From the NCBI GenBank assembly GCA_039583345.1, contig JAZDSJ010000006.1, positions 62,001 through 126,000 on the forward strand: a stretch of DNA of 64,000 nucleotides. Reading direction: 5' to 3'. Positions within the stretch are counted from its first letter, which is position 1. Each line of letters opens with the position of its first letter. This DNA is from Tectiglobus diatomicola (GTDB lineage Bacteria > Pseudomonadota > Alphaproteobacteria > Rhizobiales > Hyphomicrobiaceae). The translations under genes and the position numbers were made by a program. A model generated the notes under the pieces. It had not been told where the DNA came from. It did not search any database and saw nothing but the letters and a program-made list of their open reading frames with translations. Positions 19,626-29,238 of the stretch are shown one piece after another.

Positions 19626-19889
19626 ATGGCAAATACGTCTTCAGCTAAGAAGGCTGCTCGTCAAAGTTTACGTCGAACTGTAATAAACAAGGCACGCCGT
19701 AGTAAAATGCGTACTGAGATCCGTCGTGTTGAAGAAGCAATTGCTTCTGGTGACCAAACGACGGCTTATGAGGCACTTAAAGTTGCTCAGCCTGTCATCA
19801 TACGATCTGGACAGAAAGGTATCGTACACAGTAACAATGCTAGCCGAAAAGTATCTCGTCTGGCAAAAAAAATAAAAAGGATGGCTTGA
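19626..19889 (+). CDS. rpsT: 30S ribosomal protein S20
   Basis: S20 binds 16S rRNA at the bottom of the small subunit. The product is an 87-residue, strongly basic protein beginning MANTSSAKKAARQSLRR with the family pattern KMRTEIRRVEEAI. The central part reads AQPVIIRSGQKGIVHSNNASR and the C-terminus SRLAKKIKRM. Upstream, AGGATATTACATA is a reasonable ribosome binding site. A strong factor-independent terminator follows 31 bases after the stop, so it is monocistronic. S20 just before dnaA is a typical alphaproteobacterial arrangement. Confidence 0.96.
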   Translation: MANTSSAKKAARQSLRRTVINKARRSKMRTEIRRVEEAIASGDQTTAYEALKVAQPVIIRSGQKGIVHSNNASRKVSRLAKKIKRMA

Positions 19890-19920
19890 AACTTTATATA
19901 ATTTTTCTAACACCATTACG

Positions 19921-19957
19921 AACTTGACGGAAAATCCATCCGTCAAGTTTTTTTTTT
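19921..19957 (+). terminator. rho-independent terminator of rpsT
   Basis: A perfect 10-base-pair stem, AACTTGACGG paired with CCGTCAAGTT (19921-19930 and 19940-19949), encloses a 9-base loop and is followed by a run of T. It lies 31 bases after the rpsT stop. It is the clearest terminator in the window. Confidence 0.93.
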
Positions 19958-20808
19958 ATAAGTAATTTCAAAAATATTATTACTTATGATAGCAAGTAAA
20001 TGTAATTTTTAAGCAACATTTTCTTCTTTTAATAATTAAAAAAGATCTAATATTTTTAGATGTTACATCATGCCTTTATTATAATTAAATTATTTCAGTA
20101 TCTTAAATAAATTACTTTCCTTCTTAAAAAATATTTTCGGAATGGATTTTAAGTCACAAGAGCCAATTTTTAGGTTTGAAAGACATGTATTTCCTAGTTG
20201 CACGGTTTGATTATGAACTATATGGTTAATAGGTTATTAATTCAGCATGTGAATATCGTGGATATAATGATTTTAAAATTTGTATCTTTCACATCGGCAT
20301 TGCAAAAAGGTTAATAGATATCATTGAATATACATATGGCCGAGAAGTTAGGCCGTCCAAAGTTTAGTCGCAGGTTATGTGTTTAGAGGTTTCAAATTAA
20401 TTGCCGAACCTGACGCTTTAAGAAGCACGGTAATTGATGTCTATTGAGACAAGTAGCATTTGGAGAATATGTCTATGATTAAAGCCAGAAATCTTTGGTT
20501 CGCCATAAATCTATTTCAGCTTTTTGGCTGGACTCGAAATTTTGGTAGAAGACAATATGCGCCAGTTCAAATCATACCAATTTATAATTTTGAAAAATCG
20601 CATACACGCCAATTGAATTTAGCATGCGTTGAAGTTTAGATAACGGTGCCTTCCCGGTTTAGTAACACCGGTTAAAATTAGAAGACACCTAATTGCAGAG
20701 TGCATTAATTTAGCAAACAACATACAGACAAAGTTCTCGTGTCTATTGGTTCCTATTGTCGTTTGTTTACTAAAGTTTCGATGACTTCAATCATGGCGGG
20801 ATAAGCGA
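19958..20808. other. non-coding region between rpsT and dnaA
   Basis: 850 bases without a supported gene. It must contain the dnaA promoter. I looked for DnaA boxes (TTATNCACA) and saw no cluster, so I do not call an origin here. A 54-codon open frame (20475-20639) with GGAG 9 bases before its ATG is described under findings. Confidence 0.5.
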
Positions 20809-22404
20809 ATGCGTATAAATAATCCAAATTCAGGAGGAACCGCGTGGAGTAAACGTTCTAGCGTTGGTGCTTTATCAAGTATAATGCCTAATGAGCCAAT
20901 GCTTGAAGCAGTCGGGGAAAGAAAAGCGTTGGACAAACAGCAACTTGATTTAAAATGGCAGAAAACACGTAAAGCTCTCAGGGTTCGTCTTGGAGAAGAG
21001 GTTTTTGAGAGCTGGTTTACTACGTGTGGGGCGGAGTTTTACAACAACAATGTTCTAACCTTATCCGTTCCAGTTAAATTTCTGAGGCGTTGGATACAAT
21101 CACATTATACAGATCACATATTGGATTGTGCACGAACAGAGTTTTCAGATATAGACAGTGTTGATATCAAATTGCGTGAGCCGAGTGCTCCTAGCAAGAC
21201 TGGGCCTTCAATCACTGGAGTTAAGGGAAGAGGCGATGTTCGATCTTGTACGCGTGATGAAATACACAACTTACGTAATGTATCATCACCTAATTCAAAT
21301 TCAGGTGCTCATGCCCAAACTTCAAATCTCAGGGTGTCAACGCATGCAGCTGGTTTTGAAGGCTCACCGTTAGACTCGCGTTACAAGTTTGATGCATTTG
21401 TTGTTGGAGGATCTAACTGTTTAGCTCATGCTGCTGCCAGTCAGGTTTCCGAAACATTATTTTCAAAATCACAGGCTTTCAACCTATTGTACTTCCACTC
21501 GGCGGTTGGTCTCGGTAAAACGCATCTTATTCATGCTATGGCATGGGAAGTACATCGTCGCATGCCTCAAGCACAAGTCCTGTATTTAACAGCGGAACGC
21601 TTTCGGTTCAGGTTTGTTGAAGCTTTACAAAGCCGTGATGCTTTAACTTTTAAAGATCGCTTTCGAAATATCGATATGTTAATGATCGATGATCTCGAAT
21701 TTTTACACGGTCAACATACAGAGACCGAGTTTGATCACATCATTAATACACTTCTAGATGGAGGCAAACAAATCGTTGTTGCATCTTCACGCCCGCCTAA
21801 TCAGGTTGACAAATTAAGTGATCGCTTGCGTTCACGCTTGCAGCGTGGTTTGGTTGCAGAAATTTCTGCCCCTGACTATGAATTGCGCCTTAAAATACTT
21901 GAGCGGCGAATTTACGAAAGACGTATGGAAGATCCTTCATTTGAAGTTCCAAGTAAAGTTTTAGAAATGTTGGCGGAGAGATTGACTGAAAATGGTCGGG
22001 AAATCGAGGGGGCTGCAATACGTTTACATGCTCAGTGGCAATATATGAGAACGCCAATTACCGTCGCGATTGCCGAAACAGTAATCAAAGACTTGTGTAT
22101 GAATTCAGAACCCCGTCCCATTCGTATTGAAGACATAATCAAAACTATTTCGCGCCATTTCGGAATTTCTAAACCTGATATTTTGTCTCAACGTCGACAT
22201 CGTTCTGTGGTTTGGCCACGCCAAATTGGCATGTACTTAGCTAAGCAACTTACTGCTCGATCTTTACCTGAAATTGGAAGACGATTTGGCAATCGCGACC
22301 ACACGACGGTTTTGCATGCGATACGCAAGATTGAAACAGCGCTTGGTAATAATCAACACCTGAGAGATGAAATAGACGATCTTAAGAAAATATTAAAAAA
22401 TTAA
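20809..22404 (+). CDS. dnaA: chromosomal replication initiator DnaA
   Basis: DnaA binds the origin, melts it and loads the helicase. Domain I (about residues 45-115) contains FESWFTTCGAEF and LSVPVKFLRRWIQSHY. A variable, Ser-rich domain II follows. The AAA+ domain III starts near 195 and has Walker A AVGLGKTH, Walker B MLMIDDLEFL and the arginine-finger region LRSRLQRGLVAEI. Domain IV carries the DNA-binding signature FGNRDHTTVLHAIRKIE near residue 500. The first position of the P-loop, usually Gly, is Ser (HSAVGLGKT). The start is uncertain because about 40 N-terminal residues precede domain I; later in-frame ATGs at 20884 and 20899 are possible. A terminator follows the stop. Confidence 0.94.
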   Translation: MRINNPNSGGTAWSKRSSVGALSSIMPNEPMLEAVGERKALDKQQLDLKWQKTRKALRVRLGEEVFESWFTTCGAEFYNNNVLTLSVPVKFLRRWIQSHYTDHILDCARTEFSDIDSVDIKLREPSAPSKTGPSITGVKGRGDVRSCTRDEIHNLRNVSSPNSNSGAHAQTSNLRVSTHAAGFEGSPLDSRYKFDAFVVGGSNCLAHAAASQVSETLFSKSQAFNLLYFHSAVGLGKTHLIHAMAWEVHRRMPQAQVLYLTAERFRFRFVEALQSRDALTFKDRFRNIDMLMIDDLEFLHGQHTETEFDHIINTLLDGGKQIVVASSRPPNQVDKLSDRLRSRLQRGLVAEISAPDYELRLKILERRIYERRMEDPSFEVPSKVLEMLAERLTENGREIEGAAIRLHAQWQYMRTPITVAIAETVIKDLCMNSEPRPIRIEDIIKTISRHFGISKPDILSQRRHRSVVWPRQIGMYLAKQLTARSLPEIGRRFGNRDHTTVLHAIRKIETALGNNQHLRDEIDDLKKILKN

Positions 22405-22452
22405 ACTGATTTCATAACACCTTGCGTTTTACAACGCTTAGTTATGTTTCTT

Positions 22453-22488
22453 ATTGAGGGCGCCTTTCCAAAAGCGTCCTCAATTTTC
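22453..22488 (+). terminator. rho-independent terminator of dnaA
   Basis: Stem ATTGAGGGCG (22453-22462) pairs with CGTCCTCAAT (22475-22484), 10 pairs with one G-U, around a 12-base loop and followed by TTTT. It lies about 50 bases after the dnaA stop and separates dnaA from dnaN. Confidence 0.85.
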
Positions 22489-22800
22489 AAATCGAAAACA
22501 TTTATTTAAAATCCAGACTAGTTCCCTTGAACTAGATCGTAATACTCCACTATTAGGAATAAAAACATGATCGGAATAACATTCAATCACATCTTCTCAC
22601 CTATTCGCGACATTAAGTAATAGAAAATATATAATAATATTAAGAAATACCAACCTACTTTTCTTGAATCATATAAAGTCAACAAGTTGGCATGATGAAG
22701 ATTTTAAAGTTACTCATACATTTTCAAGATTTCTCGATATAATAAGTATCTTAGTTTATAGTAATAAATTCTAGATTAAAGATACACTTCAGGCACTAAG
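22489..22800. other. intergenic region between dnaA and dnaN
   Basis: AT-rich, no gene. It should hold a separate dnaN promoter, since dnaA ends in a terminator. No DnaA boxes stood out. Confidence 0.45.
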
Positions 22801-23922
22801 ATGAAATTTTTAATTGATCGCGGAGAATTACTAAAAGCACTCGGACATGTCACTAATGTGGTTGAAAGGCGGACGACTATTCCGATTCTCTCTAACGTTT
22901 TGCTACGTGCAGAGAATGGAAATCTAAATTTTAATGCTACTGACCTAGAGCGTGAAGTTTTAGAACAATGTGCTATACAACTGCATCATGAAGGTGCGAT
23001 TACTGTTTCAGCGCACCTTCTACACGACATCGTGCGTAAGCTTCCAGGGCATGCAAAGGTAGAATTCGAACAAAATATCGAGCACGAACGGGTTTTAATC
23101 TCATCCGGACAATCACGTTTCTCATTACAAACTCTACCATCAGAAGACTTTCCGGATCTTGCTGCGGGTGAAATGAGTCATGAATTCATGCTTCATGCTC
23201 ATGAGTTAAAGCGTCTAATTGAGAAAACTAAGTTTGCAATATCGACAGAAGAGACCCGTTACTATTTGAATGGTATTTATTTCCATACAGCTCGCGGATT
23301 TGATGAAATGCTAACTTTGCGCGCAGTCGCAACTGATGGGCATCGGTTAGCACAAGTTGATTTACCACTACCAAGCGGTGCGAATGGTATGCCAGGTGTT
23401 ATCATCCCACGCAAAACCGTACATGAGCTACATCGTTTACTGGGGGATAGCGAGAAAGAAGTCACCATTCGTGTTTCTTCTAGCAAAGTGCAATTTGAAA
23501 TTGAACATATAATTCTAACATCAAAACTAATTGATGGTCAATTTCCTGACTACGCACGTGTAATACCACAAAATAATAACAAGGAAATGCGAGTATCTAA
23601 CACTGAATTTATGAATGCTGTCGATCGTGTTTCGACTATTGCCAGTGAGCGAGGGCGTGCTGTCAAACTAAATATAGCATCTGAAAAACTAGTTCTATCT
23701 GTTAATAACCCTGAAGGCGGCAGTGCAACAGAAGAGTTATCTATCGGTTACAATTCAGATATTCTAGAAATTGGATTTAGTGCGCGTTACTTGCTAGACA
23801 TTGCAGGTCAGTTAGAAAGTGAGAAAGCCTTGTTTTTTCTTGCAGATGCTGGTTCTCCGACATTGATCCGTGATACTGAAGATGCTAGTGTTTTATATGT
23901 GTTGATGCCAATTCGTGTGTGA
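22801..23922 (+). CDS. dnaN: DNA polymerase III beta subunit (sliding clamp)
   Basis: The beta clamp encircles DNA and tethers the replicative polymerase. The 373-residue protein begins MKFLIDRGELLKALGHV and has three clamp domains of about 120 residues. Recognisable blocks are ERRTTIPILSNVLL near the start, the domain 2 segment TRYYLNGIYFH...LRAVATDGHRLA, and the C-terminal LIRD...VLYVLMPIRV that forms part of the partner-binding pocket. The length and ends fit the family. It is followed by recF after about 95 bases on the same strand, the classical dnaA-dnaN-recF-gyrB order. Confidence 0.96.
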   Translation: MKFLIDRGELLKALGHVTNVVERRTTIPILSNVLLRAENGNLNFNATDLEREVLEQCAIQLHHEGAITVSAHLLHDIVRKLPGHAKVEFEQNIEHERVLISSGQSRFSLQTLPSEDFPDLAAGEMSHEFMLHAHELKRLIEKTKFAISTEETRYYLNGIYFHTARGFDEMLTLRAVATDGHRLAQVDLPLPSGANGMPGVIIPRKTVHELHRLLGDSEKEVTIRVSSSKVQFEIEHIILTSKLIDGQFPDYARVIPQNNNKEMRVSNTEFMNAVDRVSTIASERGRAVKLNIASEKLVLSVNNPEGGSATEELSIGYNSDILEIGFSARYLLDIAGQLESEKALFFLADAGSPTLIRDTEDASVLYVLMPIRV

Positions 23923-24017
23923 ATATTTGAATATGAAGTAGCTTAAGCCGTACAGCTTGTTATTATGCTATTTCATTTAAAGATATAGTTATAAAGTCTT
24001 GTTTGCATGAAACAGTA

Positions 24018-25175
24018 ATGCTAATTAAACCTCCACGCCTTTGGATCAAAACGACTAAACTCACAAACTTTCGTAACTACACTCTTCTCAGCCTAGATAC
24101 TGATCAACGCCCAGCAGTGTTTATAGGCACTAACGGGGCTGGAAAAACTAATCTGATTGAGGCTGTTTCGTTACTTTCTCCAGGGAGAGGGTTAAGACGC
24201 TCTGCTTATTCTGATCTAGCTAGATGTGGAGGTACGGGAGATTGGGCTGTTGCGGCAACTTTGTACGTTAACGATGAGAAAACTACCATTGGAACTGGAG
24301 TACAACCTGGTAACACTGCTCATAAACGTTCAGGTCGGATTGTAAGAATCAACGGTACTTCTCAATCAGGAACAGGTATCCTTGCTAACTACACAGAAAT
24401 GATCTGGCTCACACCAGCGTCAGATGCTATGTTCACCGGACCTGTATCAGAGCGCCGCCGTTTTATAGACCGCCTTATTCTTTGCTTCGACCCAGATCAT
24501 AGTACACGTACTTTGCAATTTGAACGAGCTATGCGCCAACGCAATCGACTTCTTCATCACGATGGAAATTCATCTCAGCTGAGCGGACTTGAAACAATTA
24601 TGGCTGAGACTGGGGTAGCAATTTCAGCTGCGCGCCTTGAAGCGGTATTGTCTTTACGCGCCACAATGCACATCAGACAACAGAAACGATCTGACACACT
24701 TTTTCCATTAGCGAAACTTGATCTTGAAGGTGATCTTGAGTGTGCTTTAAAAAATAATCCTGCAATTAAAGTTGAAGATTGGTACCGTAATCAGCTGACC
24801 ATTTCACGTGAAAGCGACCGTGCTGCTGGGCGAACATTAGTAGGGCCACATCGTAGCGATCTTATTGTCAGCGACGGTTTGAAAGGAATGCTCGCCCGCA
24901 ACTGTTCAACAGGTGAACAAAAGACTCTACTCATCAGTATTGTTTTAGCGCATGCGGAGTTGGTTTCAGAACGCCGTAACGGCATTGCACCTATATTATT
25001 GCTTGATGAGATTGCTGCGCATCTCGATAATATGCACCGTGCTGCATTATTTGACGACATCCTGCGTATAGGTACGCAGGCGTGGATGACAGGTACCGAT
25101 TATATAGCATTTTCTCATCTAGAGAATCGAGCGCAGTTTTTCGAAGTCGAGAATGGACATATTAAAAGATTATAG
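24018..25175 (+). CDS. recF: DNA replication and repair protein RecF
   Basis: RecF is an SMC-like ATPase that helps RecOR load RecA at gaps. Near the N-terminus it has KLTNFRNY, then Walker A IGTNGAGKTNLIEA and LLSPGRGLR. The signature STGEQKTLL is near residue 300 and Walker B ILLLDEIAAHLD near 335. The protein is about 385 residues, a normal length. I chose the ATG at 24018 (MLIKPPRLWIK); a TTG at 24003 would add five residues. RecF is often lost in reduced symbiont genomes, so its intact state shows some recombination repair is kept. It lies between dnaN and gyrB on the same strand. Confidence 0.93.
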   Translation: MLIKPPRLWIKTTKLTNFRNYTLLSLDTDQRPAVFIGTNGAGKTNLIEAVSLLSPGRGLRRSAYSDLARCGGTGDWAVAATLYVNDEKTTIGTGVQPGNTAHKRSGRIVRINGTSQSGTGILANYTEMIWLTPASDAMFTGPVSERRRFIDRLILCFDPDHSTRTLQFERAMRQRNRLLHHDGNSSQLSGLETIMAETGVAISAARLEAVLSLRATMHIRQQKRSDTLFPLAKLDLEGDLECALKNNPAIKVEDWYRNQLTISRESDRAAGRTLVGPHRSDLIVSDGLKGMLARNCSTGEQKTLLISIVLAHAELVSERRNGIAPILLLDEIAAHLDNMHRAALFDDILRIGTQAWMTGTDYIAFSHLENRAQFFEVENGHIKRL

Positions 25176-25328
25176 AATAGTAATTGTACTGTTACTAACT
25201 TTCTCACTTTGTCCTAAATACCATGAAAACAAAGACGAAAACATTGTTTATTATTCCTCGGCTAGTTAAAAAAACGCATGAAATATGCTAGTGTATTAGA
25301 ATAATATTAGTAAGGGACGATATCGAAT

Positions 25329-27773
25329 ATGACCGTACAGCCCGCGCCTCCTAAAATAAACACAAATGCTTATGGTGCAGAAAACATTAAGGTACTTAGA
25401 GGGCTTGATGCTGTTCGCAAACGTCCCGGAATGTATATCGGCGACACTGACGATGGCTCAGGTCTCCATCATATGATCTATGAAGTTGTCGATAATTCCA
25501 TTGATGAAGCACTTGCAGGTTTTGCGGACGAAGTGAAAGTTGTGCTCAATTCAGATGGTTCATGTTTGGTTTCAGATAACGGTCGTGGCATTCCTGTTGA
25601 AGTACATCCCGAGGAAGGTATTTCAGCTGCAGAAGTTGTTATGACGCAGCTACACGCAGGAGGGAAATTTAGCGAGGGTGAAGATGAAAATCCTTATAAA
25701 GTTTCAGGTGGACTTCACGGAGTTGGAGTATCAGTTGTAAATGCACTTTCTCAATGGCTAGAATTACATATTTGCCGGGACAGTTTTGAGTATTACATAC
25801 GCTTTGAAAACGGAATAGCTATATCACCTCTTAGGTCAATTGGTCCAAATAATGGGCAATGTGGTACAAGAGTGACTTTTCTTCCAAACTTCAACATATT
25901 TCAAGGTGTTACAAAGTTTAGCTTTGAGACTTTACAACATCGTCTTCGCGAACTCGCATTTTTAAATTCAGGTGTCCAGATCGTACTTGAAGATAATAGA
26001 CACACTGATCAACGTAAAGAGGTTATGATTTACGAAGGTGGCCTCGCCGCATTCGTTAGATATCTCGACAACGCAAAAACCTCTCTGATGGAGGCTCCAA
26101 TTATAATGATGGGAGAAAGAGACGGACTTTCAGTTGAGGCTGCTCTTCAATGGAACCAATCCTATCATGAAAATGTTTTATGTTTCACCAACAACATTCC
26201 ACAGCGAGATGGCGGCACACATCTAGCTGGCTTTCGTGGCGCTCTTACACGTATTATTAATAAATATGCGGAACAGACAGGAATAGCTAAAAAAGAGAAA
26301 TTTTCTATCATAGGTGATGATGCCCGTGAGGGGTTGACATGTGTTCTTTTAGTAAAAGTTCCAGATCCTAAATTTTCCAGCCAGACCAAAGGAAAACTTG
26401 TTTCATCGGAGGTTAAGCCTATTGTTGAAAACATAATTTCCGATCAACTTTCAACTTGGTTTGAAGAACATCCACGTGAAGCTAAGCTCATCATAACAAA
26501 GGTATTTGAAGCTGCTGCTGTCCGAGAAGCTGCGCGGAAGGCCCGCGAGTTAACGCGCCGAAAAGGAACACTAGATGTTAATAATTTACCAGGAAAACTA
26601 GCAGAGTGTCAGGACCGTACACCCGCGAACACTGAAATGTTTATAGTAGAAGGTGACTCTGCCGGTGGCTCTGCAAAACAAGCTCGCAACCGTGAATTTC
26701 AGGCTGTTTTACCGATACGTGGAAAGATACTGAATGTAGAGCGCGCCCGTTTTGATAAAATGCTTTCAAGTCAGGAGATAGGTACTTTAATCACAGCGCT
26801 TGGGACCGGAATTGGCCGTGATGACTTTAATATTGAGAAGTTACGATACCATAAAATAATAATTATGACAGATGCTGATGTCGATGGCGCGCACATTCGT
26901 ACACTTTTACTGACCTTTTTTTATCGACAAATGCCAGAATTAGTTGAAAGTGGCCATCTTTATATCGCCCAGCCACCACTTTTCAAAGTCGTTAAAGGTA
27001 AATCAGAATCATATCTTAAAGATGAAAGAGAGCTTGAAAAATTTTTAATAAATCAGGGTCTATTAGAGTCTAATCTTATTCTTGCAAATGGTGAACAAAG
27101 GGCAGGTTCTGACTTGCACGAAATCGTCGAGCGAGCACATCTTATAGCCTGCCTAATTAATGAAATGCACTCACGTTACGCACGTTTTATTGTAGAGCAG
27201 AGTGCAATTGGCGGTCTTTTCAATCCCGAACTTTTAATTTCTTTTGAAAGTGCAAACAAGGTATCATGTGAAATAGCAAAACGACTAGATGTCATATCAG
27301 AAGAAACTGAGCGAGGTTGGAAAGGACATTTTAATAACAATGATTTCATCTTTACTCGCAAAGTCCGTGGTGTTTCCGAAGTTCATACTCTAGACAAGAC
27401 TCTCATAAATTCTTTAGAGGCTCGACGTTTAAATGAAAGTCATGATTATCTGGTTGAGATTTTTAAAGAGCCTGCCAAATTAGTGCGTAAGGAAAACGAA
27501 AGGGAAGTCTTTGGCCCTCTTGGATTAGTTGAAACTGTTTTTTCCACTGGTCGAAAAGGTATTACGCTACAGAGGTATAAAGGCCTAGGAGAAATGAATC
27601 CAGATCAGCTTTGGGAAACAACACTCGATAAAGAAGTCAGAACGCTATTACAGGTCAAAATTGGCGACTTTTCGGAAGCAGATGAAATTTTTTCAAAACT
27701 TATGGGTGATGTAGTCGAACCTCGCAGAGAATTCATTCAAAAAAACGCCCTGGCTGCCAGTATTGACGTATAA
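25329..27773 (+). CDS. gyrB: DNA gyrase subunit B
   Basis: GyrB supplies the ATPase half of gyrase, which introduces negative supercoils. The GHKL ATPase domain shows EVVDNSIDEALAGF, DNGRGIPVEVH and GGLHGVGVSVVNALS. The transducer follows. The Toprim domain has EGDSAGGSAKQARNREF, the PIRGKILNVE block and the metal-binding DADVDGAHIRTLL. The C-terminus has QRYKGLGEMNPDQLWETT, which marks GyrB over ParE. Length 814 is typical. The start MTVQPAPPKI is preceded by AAGGGACGA about 9 bases upstream. It is the last gene of the plus-strand replication block; the next gene runs the other way. Confidence 0.96.
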   Translation: MTVQPAPPKINTNAYGAENIKVLRGLDAVRKRPGMYIGDTDDGSGLHHMIYEVVDNSIDEALAGFADEVKVVLNSDGSCLVSDNGRGIPVEVHPEEGISAAEVVMTQLHAGGKFSEGEDENPYKVSGGLHGVGVSVVNALSQWLELHICRDSFEYYIRFENGIAISPLRSIGPNNGQCGTRVTFLPNFNIFQGVTKFSFETLQHRLRELAFLNSGVQIVLEDNRHTDQRKEVMIYEGGLAAFVRYLDNAKTSLMEAPIIMMGERDGLSVEAALQWNQSYHENVLCFTNNIPQRDGGTHLAGFRGALTRIINKYAEQTGIAKKEKFSIIGDDAREGLTCVLLVKVPDPKFSSQTKGKLVSSEVKPIVENIISDQLSTWFEEHPREAKLIITKVFEAAAVREAARKARELTRRKGTLDVNNLPGKLAECQDRTPANTEMFIVEGDSAGGSAKQARNREFQAVLPIRGKILNVERARFDKMLSSQEIGTLITALGTGIGRDDFNIEKLRYHKIIIMTDADVDGAHIRTLLLTFFYRQMPELVESGHLYIAQPPLFKVVKGKSESYLKDERELEKFLINQGLLESNLILANGEQRAGSDLHEIVERAHLIACLINEMHSRYARFIVEQSAIGGLFNPELLISFESANKVSCEIAKRLDVISEETERGWKGHFNNNDFIFTRKVRGVSEVHTLDKTLINSLEARRLNESHDYLVEIFKEPAKLVRKENEREVFGPLGLVETVFSTGRKGITLQRYKGLGEMNPDQLWETTLDKEVRTLLQVKIGDFSEADEIFSKLMGDVVEPRREFIQKNALAASIDV

Positions 27774-28125
27774 TACTTAAAGACAATGCTCTTTTTAATA
27801 AGCAGATATATCTGAAAGTATTACGTACGTAAGCTTGTGAGCTTACTCCTCAAAGTCAAATAGAATATGCTAAGTCTCGATATCTTAACACCTTACCCGT
27901 TTCATTTTCTGCAAGACATAAAACATTACATTATACTATTTAGAACAAAGTACCAACACAAGCTTCAACCACAATACTTAAGTTTATCTAAAATCTATGT
28001 TAATTACTGATTTGATTTACATCTGAGCTGTCATGTACTGAGCCGTAAGATACGAATCTTGAGATGGCAGCCCTAAGCCTCGTAATTTTTTATGGACTTA
28101 CAACATAGGCTGTATTAGACCAAAT
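27774..28125. other. convergent intergenic region, gyrB / DUF4167
   Basis: Two genes converge here. A perfect hairpin, GTAAGCT-TGTG-AGCTTAC (27829-27846), lies 56 bases after the gyrB stop, but no T-run follows on either strand, so it is only a possible terminator. Relatives carry clpB downstream of DUF4167; it is not present. Confidence 0.5.
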
Positions 28126-28893
28126 CTAGTCACCTGATTTATCAGGTAAGTTTTCATATTCATTCAAAGTCGAGGACTTACTTTCATTAGTCACAGTTTG
28201 CCGCACACGACGAACTGGTCGCTTTAAAAAATCTGGTGGGGATTCATCTCCTGTCGAGAAAGCATCTTGTTTCCTATTTTTGTATGCCATTTCATCACTG
28301 TTAGAAATTACAGAATCACTATTGAATGATGCTTCGTCATTATTGCTATCACGTCGGCTTCCATTTCGACGTGAGCGCGTTGAATTTCGTACTGTTACAT
28401 TATTACTACGTCGTGACCTACGTTCCTGGCGCTCTGAACGTTGTGACAAATCAGATGATATTTCCTCTTTGGCATCACCGTTCATGGTCACATGTTTTGT
28501 TGTGTTATGAGTATGTTTGATTAGCGTTGACTCATCAGTGTTATGAATAATGCTATCTTCCTCTGTTTCATCAACTTCTTGTGATCGGTTGCGATTTTCA
28601 TTAGTACCGCTAATACTTTCAACATTTACTGGCTGCTGCTCTCTGTAGATCATTATAATACGGTTATAGTGTTCTGCATGCTGTAAATAATTTTCAGCTA
28701 AGACGGGATCACCTGATGCAAGAGCATCTCGTGCAAGAGAAATATATTTCTCTGCGATATGTGAAGGTGTACCCCGTATTTTTATATCTGGCCCACTTGA
28801 CTCGAAACTTCGTGTCATTGGATTTTGACCTTTACGATTACGGCTACGGCCACGACGATTTTGCTGTCCCTGCCTCATAGGCTCCATTCTCAT
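28126..28893 (-). CDS. DUF4167 domain protein
   Basis: This is a DUF4167 protein, typical of alphaproteobacteria and found downstream of prmC. The conserved N-terminal domain comes first (about residues 1-85): a basic stretch RQGQQNRRGRSRNRKG, then SSGPDIKIRGTPSHIAEKY, then DPVLAENYLQHAEHYNRII. The remaining 170 residues are low-complexity and charged, rich in Asn, Ser, Arg and Glu, with repeated SRR/NGSRR clusters. The basic ends suggest RNA binding, which is inference; the function is unknown. The first ATG is at 28893; the second, at residue 5 (MRQGQQNR), matches the family start better. Gene order prfA-prmC-DUF4167 is kept but with a 345-base gap. Confidence 0.88.
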   Translation of the reverse strand: MRMEPMRQGQQNRRGRSRNRKGQNPMTRSFESSGPDIKIRGTPSHIAEKYISLARDALASGDPVLAENYLQHAEHYNRIIMIYREQQPVNVESISGTNENRNRSQEVDETEEDSIIHNTDESTLIKHTHNTTKHVTMNGDAKEEISSDLSQRSERQERRSRRSNNVTVRNSTRSRRNGSRRDSNNDEASFNSDSVISNSDEMAYKNRKQDAFSTGDESPPDFLKRPVRRVRQTVTNESKSSTLNEYENLPDKSGD

Positions 28894-29238
28894 TTACTTA
28901 GTTTATTTTCACTCATTAAGTTGCAACGACGTATATATTACTATTGTACGACACCGCAATTAAATCTTCAGAGAGTGACTATTCAAAAATATTGCTTGTT
29001 TTAATAGTATTAATCATACCAGCATCTCTTTATAAGGAGTTCCCTATGCTGATTATAGTTAGCAACAAAAACTACCCATGAAGCTGCCAAAATATTACTA
29101 AATAACAAGTTAAGTATTACCAATGTCGCGCAGTTTTTTTACATGCAAAAAAAGCAATGCACTGCTACGTACATAATATCAGAATAAAGTTAGGGTAGCG
29201 GAATGTAAGTATGATTCCAACTCTTTTTCACTTTAAAC
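28894..29238. other. intergenic region between prmC and DUF4167
   Basis: 345 bases without a supported gene. On the plus strand a near-ideal AAGGAG (29034-29039) stands 6 bases before an ATG at 29046, but the frame closes after 11 codons. It may be a stump of a lost gene or chance. Confidence 0.45.

Noticed and set aside
27829..27846. Perfect 7-bp hairpin after gyrB considered as a terminator
   Set aside because: No T-run follows on either strand, so it does not meet the factor-independent terminator pattern.
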